Assembly (NCBI GenBank): GCA_030789695.1 | Contig: CM061142.1 | Location: 797,681,258-797,745,257 of the forward strand | DNA: 64,000 nt | Reading direction: 5' to 3' | From: Scilla litardierei | Taxonomy: Eukaryota > Streptophyta > Magnoliopsida > Asparagales > Asparagaceae | Shown here: piece after piece, positions 35,579 through 45,585 of the stretch | How the letters are laid out: the number at the start of each line of letters is the position of its first letter | How positions within the stretch are numbered: the first letter of the stretch is position 1 | Made by a program: the position numbers and the translations under genes | The notes under the pieces: model-generated | The model's database searches: none | What the model was told of the DNA's origin: nothing | The model's input: the letters and a program-made list of their open reading frames with translations, nothing else

Positions 35579-37119
35579 TGTCACGACCCGCTTCCCTAAA
35601 ATGGAGGCGAGGCGTGAGAAGTCCACTCAGACTTGGAGCTGTGAGGCTCCAATCTGTAAAGCGTCTGGAATAACCATGTATAGGTCCTTGCAAATGCGAT
35701 ACAGAATAAAAATAATAATAATGAAAAGAGACAGATAAAATTTATTCCAATCTCAGAACGTCCACCAACAAAGTCCAACATCACAGAAAAGCCACCAGGC
35801 TAAAGAGAAGAGTCTAAAAGGCCCAAGCATGGCCAACAGAAATAATCAACGTACAGAAAGAAAGGTGCTACGCATCGACAACCTAACAACAGACTAAGCA
35901 GAAAGTAACACCAAAAGAAGTCTCTACGACTGGTCACCGGTGTCGTCGTACTCCACGTCAACGGTGGACCCATGCTCAAAGTCAGCAAACACCTCGTCCT
36001 CAGCAACAGACTCTGGCTCAGCAACTAACATGTGACACCCAAAAGAGACGAGGGCGCATGTCAGCAAGTCTACAAGTGACTTGTGCAAGGAAACTAAAAG
36101 AAGGAAAGCAACCTAGCATTTCTAAAATGTGTGATGACATGGTAGTTTAATGCATGGATGCAACATGTGAGACAATGCAATAAGTATGACATGACATCAA
36201 GTATAACATTGCAACAAGTATGACATGGCATGGGTAGTAAAGCTACTAAAACATTCACACGGATTTTACAAGTCAAGTAAACATGTCGTGCTCAGAGTTT
36301 ACGCCTTACAGCTGAAGTGGCTGTACGGGCACACTTCTACGCTGAGTGGTCGCTTAACCCTACCCCTCCACGTGTAATCGGGCATTGGCTTTTGACCAAC
36401 ACATGTAGCCTGCTTTTGGATAACGAGCCAGGAAGTATATTTGGCATAGGATTGTGCCTGCAACGCAGGTGCCTAGCCTCAACAAACTGAGACGAACGGT
36501 TCGACGTACACGAAGTCTCCTGGGAAGCCGTAACAACGAACCGAGACGAACGGTTCGACGTACACGAAGTCTACGACGTTAAGCATCGTAGGGGACGATT
36601 GCAACGTCGGAAAACACCCCTAGGAGGGGTGGGGGACTGTCGGAAGATCCCAACAACGAGAGTGAGTGACGGGGAGCCGAAACGACGCGAAGATACGTCG
36701 TGAGAACACAAAACAGCGAGGGGCTCGCTGTTTCCAGGCAATGGCAGCCTGAGACGGCTACCACATCATCGTAGATGTCACGAGGAGGTGGAGACAGGCA
36801 GAGGGGGCACGGGCGGAGGCGCAGCGGCTGCGGCTGCGGGCTGCGGCTGCCGCTGCGATTACAGCGGCCGCGACGACTATTTTCGGCGGTCAACGGCAGT
36901 GTAGCGGGGTCCCCCGGTGGCCTGAGGGGAGGAGGCACGTCGGAAATCGAGAGGGGGGGCCGGTCGACGGCGGGTTAGGCCATAAAACGCAAGAGAAGGG
37001 TCGATGTGTGTTGTTTGCGTGGGGTATTGTATGAGGGCGGCGGTTTCAAATGTTTGTTGTGAAAAATAGTTGAAGACCTAGGTTATTATAATAGGTAGGG
37101 GCTGAGAAAACGTGGGTAT
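35579..37119 (-). repeat. 5' LTR of the large Gypsy element, first segment
   Basis: Homologous to 15222-16127 and 16918-17523, with about 790 bp missing at the junction near 36486. There GAGACGAACGGTTCGACGTA appears twice, as filler and as the genuine copy. The segment ends at 37119, where the SIRE-like Copia is inserted after GGTAT (37115-37119). The rest of the LTR is at 49612-50697. Confidence 0.9.
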
Positions 37120-38872
37120 TGTAATGCCCTACAAGCTACTGCACAAGTACTAGAGGGGGGGTGAATAGTACTTTAAAAATAACAAGGAGTATAATTCCAA
37201 ATTATAGTGCAAACAACTACCAAATCAATTTGTGGAAGCTTAAATTGAATGACAACAACAAAATTAACAATGCTAACAAAAGATGTAAATGGGTTCGGAT
37301 CCACCCAAGTCTCCCCGACTTGTTCCCGGTGATCCTACGTCCCAACCACCCGGATCCCCTCCGGATACTTAGGTTAGAAACCCTAACCCAAGATTTCCAC
37401 TATGAATATCTTGTGAAAAACCTTCACAAGATCAAATCATACAACAATGGCAATAGTGAATCCCACAACCCGGGATCACAACCTTCTCTCACAACCGAGA
37501 GAATCAACAAGCAATATAAATGAGTTTATATTGAAATAAGCAAACTTACCACAAAATCCTATACCTTGAGTTTTTTCTTACCAAATAGGTGAAAGGAAGG
37601 ATTTGAGGAAGATGAAGTCACCAAGTCCTAGCACCAAGGAAATGACCAGCAATAGGTGCCTAGGAGAGATTTGGAGACTTGATTCAAGCTAGAGCTTGAA
37701 GGGCTCACCAAGAACAAGCTTCTCTCAAGATGGATTCTAGATCTAGAATGTGAGAGAATGGGTTTCTTGTGAGGAAGAGAGCTTTGGAAATGAGTGAGAA
37801 TGGCTATCTCTTTCTATCTCAATGAATCTCTTAATGGCAGCTCTAACCTAGATAGAAATGACCTAGGTTCGTATTTATAGGGTCCCATAAAAACAACTTA
37901 GGTCAATTCCCAACGGATAGAAATCTGAGGAAACTAGTCGGTCAAAGAACAACCACTGACCGACTAGTTCATCAACTAGTCGGTCAGTCAAACAACATGG
38001 ACCGACTAAGTGAGGAACTGAGAAGAGATAGAAATTCAGACCTAGAAATCTAGTCGGTCCAAGAAGACTTTCTGACCGACTAGTTTCACAACTAGTCGGT
38101 CAGTCAGTGAACGTAGACCGACTAAGAGGCAAAATGAAATAGTCTGAATACAAATTGACTTAGTCGGTCCAAGAACAAAAGTTGACCGACTAGATTGTCA
38201 ACTAGTCGGTCACCAAACGTTCTTAGACCGACTAACGATAAACAGTAGCTAAGGAGAAATTTAGCATGAACAGTAAGTCACAACTAGTCGGTCAAAGAAG
38301 CATCACTGACCGACTAGTTCACAAACTAGTCGGTCGGTAAGTCAACGTAGACCGACTAACTGTAAACAGTAAAGTCCAAGAAATTAAGGAATCAAACTAG
38401 TCGGTCCAAGAAGAGTTGCTGACCGACTAGATCACCATCTAGTCGGTCAGTACGTCTTCTTGTACCAACTAACATGCACAAACAAGTCCGAATCGAAGCG
38501 CGACGCTTCGAGGAAGTTAGAATGAACTTGTACTAAGATCCTAGAGCTACGATATGAGCGTTATGAAGTTAGAATCGTAAGATATACTCAAGGCTTAACA
38601 TTCTATATATCGAAGCTAAAAGACTATAAATAAAACCTTAAAGAATGGTCGTTGAGAGCATCGATTAATTCTTCATGACTTCCAAAACGACGCAAGAGCT
38701 TCAACGAAGCTTTAGGCATGAATACGTGCTTTGAGAAGTCTTGAGATGTCGCTTTGAATATTCTCAAGATTTTTGCGACGATCTCCAATACTGCGCTCAC
38801 AAATTGTTAGTTCATGAATTATTTATGTTTGCTCATCATCCAAAACCAAATCCGGGGAGTCCAATTTCAACA
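37120..38872 (-). repeat. 3' LTR of SIRE-like Copia
   Basis: Direct repeat of 47853-49606. On the minus strand, U3 starts at 38872, carries the AGTCGGTC/GACCGACT array at 37934-38470, and has a TATA box CTATAAATA at 37872-37880. Confidence 0.96.
37934..38470 (-). promoter_or_regulatory. TAGTCGGTC / GACCGACTA array in U3 (3' LTR)
   Basis: Five units of about 85 bp, starting near 37934, 38054, 38160, 38283 and 38397, repeat every 106-123 bp. Each unit has four half-sites in the order forward, reverse, forward, reverse, with spacers of roughly 17, 8 and 20 bp. Nineteen of the twenty half-sites are intact. The TATA box lies about 54 bp downstream on the minus strand. The identical layout is in the 5' LTR at 48667-49204. 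Confidence 0.9.
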
Positions 38873-39180
38873 TTCTCCCCCTTTTTGGTGATGACAAACC
38901 AACATAAATAATAATCAAAAATAATGATTCAAATGTAAAATACTTACTCCCCCTGCATTGATGGCACGTTAATTCCAAAATGAATATATATGAATTGCAT
39001 CAATCAGACGAGTAAGATAAATAAAGAGAATCGATTTTTGAAATATCTAATTTTGAAAATCCTTATATATATCTTAACTCCCCCTGAATCTAACATATCA
39101 AACTAGATTCTTGGAAATTGAGTTAAATTTTCATTTGCGCTATTTATTATCATTATCTCTCCCCCTTTGGCATTATCCCA
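38873..39180 (-). promoter_or_regulatory. Polypurine-tract cluster before 3' LTR
   Basis: On the minus strand AAAAAGGGGGAGAA abuts the LTR (plus 38873-38886). Further GGGGGAG-type blocks lie near 38945, 39080 and 39160. Confidence 0.8.
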
Positions 39181-39821
39181 AAAATGGGGGGCGCACAATG
39201 ACAACAACTAGGAAATGGAAAATCCAACACCGGGAGTCGTAGACAATGACGATGGAACTAATTGACACCAAGTGAAAAGTGATGAAATCAAATCAAGGTG
39301 TGCCAAATTGTCCATTATCAAAAAGCGATAATTAAAATCATCAAAAATACCAAATTATTATTCATTTCTTGAATAAAGAAACATACTCTTCAATATTCAA
39401 TATTCTTGGTTAAATTTGTGCATGGAAAACAATTCTATACAAATATAGGAATATAATCTATTTAACCAAGCATTTAAGCGTCGAGCGACGAAATCACATT
39501 TCATAAGCGTTGAACGAACATTAAATGTGCACGACGAATTAAGACAAAGAGAACAACGATGTATATATATATATGAAAACATCATGAGTACATCCAAAAA
39601 GATATCGAATACAAGGAGTACATCATATCAAGTACGACACATCATCTATATAAACATCAAAAAGTACAACAACATCATCCAAAGTACATCAAAATACCTA
39701 ACACCGACATCCAGAAAACTCAAAAATACATCAAAACAACCCTCAAACTCCATCCTAACCCAAAATACTCTCAATAAGATATATCATCCAAAGAGTAGTG
39801 GAGAGTCCTCGGAACTGACGA
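39181..39821 (-). other. 3' noncoding region between additional ORF and polypurine cluster
   Basis: 640 bp with no supported coding sequence on either strand. Confidence 0.6.
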
Positions 39822-41477
39822 TCACGAGGAAGTGGCTGGATCTGCAGTCTCCGTGGGTCCAGTCGACGGAGTGGACTCAGGCTCTGCAGGGAGGAGAGGC
39901 GTCTCAACAGACGGGATCGTCGGGGCAGGTGTGGAAACGACGGGCTCAACAGCTGGGGTCGCAACAGCAGGGGTCTCAACAGCAGGTAAGACAGGAGCAG
40001 GCTCGTCAACAGGGACAGCAGCAGCCTCAGAAGTCTGAACTACTGAAGCAGAAGTCTCTGGAGCACCGGAAGTGGTGCCAACTCCAGGAGCAGAAGTGGT
40101 AGCAGCAGCAGCAGCAGTAGCCTCATCGCCACGAGCCAAGGAAGTGACAAGATCGTCAATCTCCTCATCGTCCATCTCCTCGGCCTCAGAAACGGAAGGA
40201 GGAAGATCAATGCCCATCATCTGAGCCATACGGCAGACGACCTCCTCGGTACGAGCCAAACGCGACTCGTGCCGACGAAGAAGGTGTACGACATCATCTA
40301 ATGTAGCAGAAGGAGTGGGGGCTGCAGCAGCTGAGGGAGTAGCCTGGGAAGCAGATGTGGTCGACCTCTGCACGTGACGAAGCGCCGCAAGAGATTTCTT
40401 AACGGCCGTCGCGTTCAGAGGAGGACCCAAAGGACGCTCATCGTCAGGAGGGAGAGGGACACGAAAATGACGGAAAACCAGGGTCAACAGACACGGGTAA
40501 GGGATATGCGCAGATTTATTGGTCTTGCGAATACACTCGAAAGAGTCCATCTTATCGAGTATAACGCGAGCCCAATTAATCTCGCAACCCAAGAAAAGAG
40601 CGTAAATTAGCTTCAAAAACGGCTGGGATGGCAGAGAAGATGAGCCGTACTTGGGAAGCAAGCACGACTTCAGAATAAGATTCAGCACCCATGCATTAGG
40701 TTTGAACGACTTTGAAGGAACTCCAATGAAGGCAGGAGGGATCACATGGAAGATATTAGAAAGAACAGACTGATCCAAGGAAGAGATATCATCAACAGAA
40801 ATATCCGACGGAAGGAGACCGGACGACGAACAACCAAGTATCTCCCCCAAGATTTCTGCCGTGAGAACTATAGAAGTTCCCAAGACAGTAGTCTCGATGG
40901 AGTGACTCTCATCGTACATGCCTCGGACACGATTGGCATAGAACAATTTTACCAGGCGAGGATATGGTCTAGGATTCGCCTTGGGGTCATAACGAAGATA
41001 ATCCAATAGGCCACTATAGGAGAGAAGATCAGCTAAGCCAAGGAAATCTGAAAACTGAACATAGTGCTCCAATAGCATCGGGCAGTGTTCAATACGGTTG
41101 TAGGCCGCTAGACACATAGGGTCGTCGCGACACAACGATATGTCAACACCACCCGCTGGAATTGGGCCCTTTCCCTTAGGCTGGCGAGTCCTAGGACGAA
41201 GTGGAGGAGTAGGTTCTCTATGGCCAGACTCATCCTCAGGGATAAACTCAGTATCGGAATCAGGAGGAGTAGAGGGAGAGTGGAGTATGGGCTTTTTAGA
41301 CTTAGATTTTCGGGGTTTGACCGTCGCCGTCCTCTGCTTCTTCAGAGGAGGCGAAGACGGAGAAGCTTGGGTAGATTTAGCACGACGCTTGGGCTTAGAT
41401 GGATTCCTAGGGTTAGAAGGCTCTACACTCATTGGGGAAGCCCTAGATGAAGTTATAGGAATCCTCGTCTTTGCCAT
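39822..41477 (-). CDS. Additional ORF of SIRE-like Copia, 'putative plant transposon protein'-like
   Basis: Open in one frame from 41555 to a stop at 39822. I place the start at the second methionine (41477, MAKTRIPITSSRAS) because the upstream residues look like translated leader, giving 551 residues. It lies downstream of RNase H in the same orientation as pol. Regions: a basic, serine- and proline-rich N-terminus with nuclear-localisation-like runs (KPKRRAK, PPLKKQR, KPRKSKSKK), a globular middle of about 220 residues (LVKLFYANRVRG, TSIVLTAEILGEILG), a short coiled-coil candidate (LLRRHESRLARTEEVVCRMAQ), an acidic patch, and an A/T/P/E-rich tail. The middle resembles the plant Transposase_32-type domain from memory. 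No stop or frameshift is seen, unlike gag-pol of the same element. Its biochemical role is unknown; it is not a recognisable envelope protein. Confidence 0.85.
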   Translation of the reverse strand: MAKTRIPITSSRASPMSVEPSNPRNPSKPKRRAKSTQASPSSPPLKKQRTATVKPRKSKSKKPILHSPSTPPDSDTEFIPEDESGHREPTPPLRPRTRQPKGKGPIPAGGVDISLCRDDPMCLAAYNRIEHCPMLLEHYVQFSDFLGLADLLSYSGLLDYLRYDPKANPRPYPRLVKLFYANRVRGMYDESHSIETTVLGTSIVLTAEILGEILGCSSSGLLPSDISVDDISSLDQSVLSNIFHVIPPAFIGVPSKSFKPNAWVLNLILKSCLLPKYGSSSLPSQPFLKLIYALFLGCEINWARVILDKMDSFECIRKTNKSAHIPYPCLLTLVFRHFRVPLPPDDERPLGPPLNATAVKKSLAALRHVQRSTTSASQATPSAAAAPTPSATLDDVVHLLRRHESRLARTEEVVCRMAQMMGIDLPPSVSEAEEMDDEEIDDLVTSLARGDEATAAAAATTSAPGVGTTSGAPETSASVVQTSEAAAVPVDEPAPVLPAVETPAVATPAVEPVVSTPAPTIPSVETPLLPAEPESTPSTGPTETADPATSS

Positions 41478-41874
41478 GATCGTGGCACGACGAGAACAAG
41501 CAAGCGAAGGGATAGGTTCAAATACCCTAAGCACAAACCTAAAAATCGAGATCAAGCAAGCACCAAGCCCTAAGAGTGAAAAATCCGAAACCCTAGAACA
41601 CCAAGATGATGAAATGAAGCCTAGAACAAACCCTAGAAAGATAAAACACGATCTAGGAGAGGGATTATACCTAGGAGAGAGGGCGACGGCGATCGGACGG
41701 CGGGGATGGTCGGAAAGATGGCCGGAGAGACGTCAGAAGTCGAAGGGGTTTCGAAAGGGGAGAGGATTTTTCGGGCTGGAGATGAAATGAATACCGACTA
41801 AAACAAGTTTTAGTCAGATAAAACTGAGATAAGTCGGTCTGGGAAGCGAAAATACACATTTGCCCTAACACACT
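41478..41874 (-). promoter_or_regulatory. Gene-like 5' leader of the additional ORF
   Basis: About 400 bp between the internal array and the ATG at 41477. On the minus strand it contains pyrimidine-rich stretches and CTAGGGTTT words, that is AAACCCTAG on plus at about 41591 and 41631. These resemble the telo-boxes found in many plant gene leaders. I see no convincing TATA box. A separate promoter for the additional ORF is inference. Confidence 0.5.
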
Positions 41875-42175
41875 TAGTCGGTCACAGTTCAAACACTGAC
41901 CGACTAGATAACGATCTAGTCGGTCGGTCAATGAGCTTGAACCGACTAAGTCGAAAGAGAGGCAAACAGGAATATTTAGGGCTAGATTTAGTCGGTCGCA
42001 GTATACACACTGACCGACTAGTTTGCAATCTAGTCGGTCGGTTAGTGTACTGTGACCGACTAAGGAAAGAAAAAGATAAGAGTTAGATTAAAGCTTGATC
42101 TAGTCGGTCTGAGTTCACTAGCTGACCGACTAGATGAGCATCTAGTCGGTTGGCTAATGAACTGAAACCGACTAG
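41875..42175 (-). promoter_or_regulatory. Internal copy of the TAGTCGGTC / GACCGACTA array
   Basis: Three units near 41875, 41987 and 42098, spaced about 111 bp apart, have the same four half-site order and spacer lengths as the LTR units. A partial unit lies near 41792-41841. The spacer sequences differ from those in the LTR, so this is not a recent copy of it. The array sits between the end of pol (42419) and the leader of the additional ORF. Confidence 0.88.
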
Positions 42176-42418
42176 AAGAGTCCAAAAATTGAAAAATGAG
42201 TTCTGTTCACAAACCACTTGGATGAAACATCTTAACACTCTCATTAGTCATCTAAATTACCCCATAAAACGTCGAAATCTTAAATACGACATACAAATAC
42301 GAATTTGAACACAAATTCAAACATATCACATAAAATCCCCAAAAATTCAATAAATCTAGCATGAACGAAATATCGCGAATTATAATAGCATGCAAGATAA
42401 TTGAATGAAATATGAATC
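42176..42418 (-). other. Spacer between pol stop and internal array
   Basis: 240 bp, AT-rich, with no feature seen. Confidence 0.5.
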
Positions 42419-45400
42419 CTATATCTCGGATTCACCCATAATCCCCAATTCTCGACGTAACCGCACAAAGGAGTCCTCCTTTAGGGGTTTCGTGAAAATA
42501 TCGGCGATTTGCTTTTGGGTTTCAACGTACACTAAAATGATGTCCTTTTTAGCACCATGATCATCTAAAAAATGGTGTCGGACATCTATGTGTTTTGATC
42601 GGGAATGGTGCACCGGATTCTTTGAAAGACAAATAGCACTTTGGTTATCCACCATGATAGGGCTAGTATCACAATGAATACCAAAATCCTTCAGTGTGTG
42701 TCTCATCCAAAGAACCTAGGCACAAGCGGCACCGGCGGCAATATATTCCGCCTCGGTGGTTGAAAGTGATACGGAATTTTGCTTCTTGGAAAACCAAGAG
42801 ACAAGAGAATTTCCTAGAAAAAGGCAAGTGCCACTAGTACTTTTCCTGTCGGATTTGCATCCCGCATAATCGGCATCACTATATGAGACTAACTCATATG
42901 TGCTAGATTTCGGATAAAGTAATCCAAAATCTAAAGTGTAACTTAGATAGCGAAAAATACGTTTAACCGCTACTAAGTGAGACTCCTTAGGTTGAGACTG
43001 ATAACGAGCACATATGCATACGGCAAACATAATATCGGGCCTACTTGCGGTAAGATAAAGTAAACTACCTATCATACCTCGATATAGACGAATGTCTACA
43101 TCCTTACCGCCCGTATCCTTGTCAAGATGCGTAGTCGTGCTCATTGGAGTCTTTTTCCCGGAAGCACTCTCCATTCCAAATCGCTTAAGCAACTCCACCG
43201 TATACTTCGTTTGGTGGATGAAGATTGCATCGTTCAATTGGCGAATTTGGAGACCTAAGAAATATTTGAGTTCGCCCATGTGGCTCATCTCAAATTGTTC
43301 CTTCATAACATTAGAAAACTCTTCGCAAAGAGTGAAGTTAGTAGCACCGAAAATGATATCATCAACATAAATTTGAACTAATAAAATATCATTATTCGCA
43401 TGCTTAACAAAAAGTGTAGAATCGGCTTCGCCCATTTTAAAATTCAAATCCAAAAGAAAATTCTTTAGGCGATCATACCAAGCTCGAGGAGCTTGTCTCA
43501 AACCATAAAGAGCTTTCTTTAGTTTAAAAACATGATTTGGAAATTTTTCATTTATGAAGCCCGGAGGTTGAGAAACGTAAACTTCCTCAACAACATCTCC
43601 GTTTAAAAATGCACTTTTAACATCCATTTGAAATAACTTAAAATTTTTATGGCATGCATAAGACAATAAAAGTCTAATTGATTCTAATCTAGCTACCGGA
43701 GCGAAGGATTCTTTGAAATCGATACCTTCCTCTTGGCGATAGCCTTGAGCAACTAACCGAGCTTTGTTCCGGACGACGACTTGATTTTCGTCCGTTTTGT
43801 TCTTGAAGATCCACTTTGTCCCTATGACGGTGTGGTTCTTTGATGGCAAAGGAACAAGCTCACATACCTCATTCCTCTCGAATTGAATGAGTTCCTCCTC
43901 CATGGCAAGGATCCAAGCACTATCTTCGCACGCTTCAACTATATTCTTTGGCTCTATCGATGAGGCAAAGGCACAATTGGCGAAGTGGTGGACTTGCGAT
44001 CTCATCTTGACACTATCATGAATATTGCCAATGACTTGCTCATGGGGATGGTCGCGAACGGTATGAAGCCGCTTGGGAATACCTTGATCACTAGGCACAT
44101 TCTCAACAACTTCATTAGTCGGGTTAGTCTCAATAGGATCAATTGAATCAATAGTCTTAGAATTTTCAAACGAATCACATAAAACATCCATAGAATCATT
44201 ATCATTTGAAATTCTAGAATTAGTAAAATTCTCATTAAAAGAGACATGAAGTGATTCCTCGATCGTAGAGGATCTTTTGTTGTATATCCGGTAGGCTTTG
44301 CTACGTGAGGAATACCCAATAAATATCCCCTCATCCGATCTCGGATCAAACTTGTCCAAATTATCATATGTGTTTTTAATAAAACATTTTGCGCCGAAAA
44401 CACGAAAATGTTTAACTTGAGGCAATCTACCAAACAACAATTCATAGCAAGTTTGTTTGGTGCCGGGCCTCAAAAGTATTCTATTAAACACATAACAAGC
44501 GGTGTGTACCGCTTCCGCCCAAAATTGATAACCAAGTTGACTATCTTCGAGCATAGTGCGAGCACACTCCACAAGCGTTCTATTCTTCCTCTCAACAACA
44601 CCATTTTGAGGAGGTGCGCGAGGAAAAGAAAACGTGTGAGTAATTCCAAGATCATCACAAAAATTTGAGAAAGACTCATTCTCAAATTCACCCCATGATC
44701 ACTACGAATAGTGACAATGGTGGTTCCGATGAGATTTTGTACTTTCTTCACAAATATTGTGAAGTTTTCAAAAGCTTCATTTTTATTACATAAGAAAAAT
44801 ACCCATGTAAATCTTGAATAATCATCAACGATGACTAGTCCATATCTTGCATTTCCTAAGGAAGCAACTCCAGTTGGCCCAAATAAATCTAGATGTAATA
44901 GCTCTAGTGGCCGTTTCGTAGAAATGCTTTTCTTAGGTTTAAATGAAGATTTAGGAAGCTTGCCACATTGACAAAAATCACAAAAACTTTTCTTTTCAAA
45001 AACGAGTTTCGGAAAACCTTTAATGGAATTTAATTTTGAAAGCTTATAAAGTGTTCCAAAGTTCACATGTCCAAAGCGTCGATGCCATAAGTGTTGTTCA
45101 CTTGTGTTGGCAACGAGACATTGTTCATATGACTTAGGAAGATCCAAAATATAGATATCTTTATGGCGTGTGCCGGAAAATAATAATTTATTATTATCAT
45201 TTGAAATATGACACAATCCTTTCGCAAAGCTAACTTTGTAACCTTTGTCACAAAGTTGGCTTATTGAAATAAGATTATGATTTAAACCATTAACTAGATA
45301 GACATCAATAATTAAGGGTTTAGACGGGTTACCCACTTTACCAACACCGACGATGGTTCCGCTCTCGTTGCCTCCAAATACGACGCGATTTCCATTTGCA

Positions 45401-45540
45401 ATGGGAACCACTCCGGAGAGCAATTGAGCGTCACCCGTCATGTGTTTTGAACACCCGCTATCGAGTATCCAATTCCCTTTGGAGCTAAATTTAAATTTGT
45501 TGCTCCTCTTCTTTTTCTTTTCCTTGAGTACCTAAAGATA
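42419..45540 (-). pseudogene. SIRE-like Copia pol: protease, integrase, RT, RNase H; one frameshift, one stop
   Basis: From about 45540 the frame reads protease (WILDSGCSKHMTGD), the GAG-pre-integrase zinc region (HLWHRRFGHVN, CDFCQCGKLPKSSF) and the first part of the integrase core (LELLHLDLFGP, IRSDHG). A 1-nt loss near 44695 shifts the frame. The other frame (44572-42716) continues with the rest of integrase, RT ([35 protein letters not shown]) and RNase H ([31 protein letters not shown]). TAG at 42716-42718, probably from CAG, cuts the last ~95 codons, which end at 42419. The catalytic YVDD box is intact. The product would be a multi-enzyme polyprotein acting in the cytoplasmic particle and nucleus. 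Confidence 0.94.
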
Positions 45541-45585
45541 GAAACTTTCATATCATGGTACCCAAGGTCATTGGGTCCTCAAAAG

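Noticed and set aside
37161..37523. 120-codon plus-strand ORF also present at 47894-48256
   Set aside because: Lies antisense in the LTR of the SIRE-like Copia, duplicated as part of the LTR; no known domain.
37934..38470. CRISPR-like array
   Set aside because: Repeats alternate in orientation, are only 9-10 bp, spacers are themselves conserved between units, and the array lies in an LTR of a plant retrotransposon.
39527..40102. Plus-strand ORF with Q-rich tail antisense to the additional ORF
   Set aside because: Glutamine-rich tail is the antisense of the A/P/T-rich C-terminus of the minus-strand ORF.
39822..41555. Envelope-like protein
   Set aside because: Position fits, but there is no signal peptide, transmembrane helix or cysteine pattern; the core fits a plant transposon-protein domain better.
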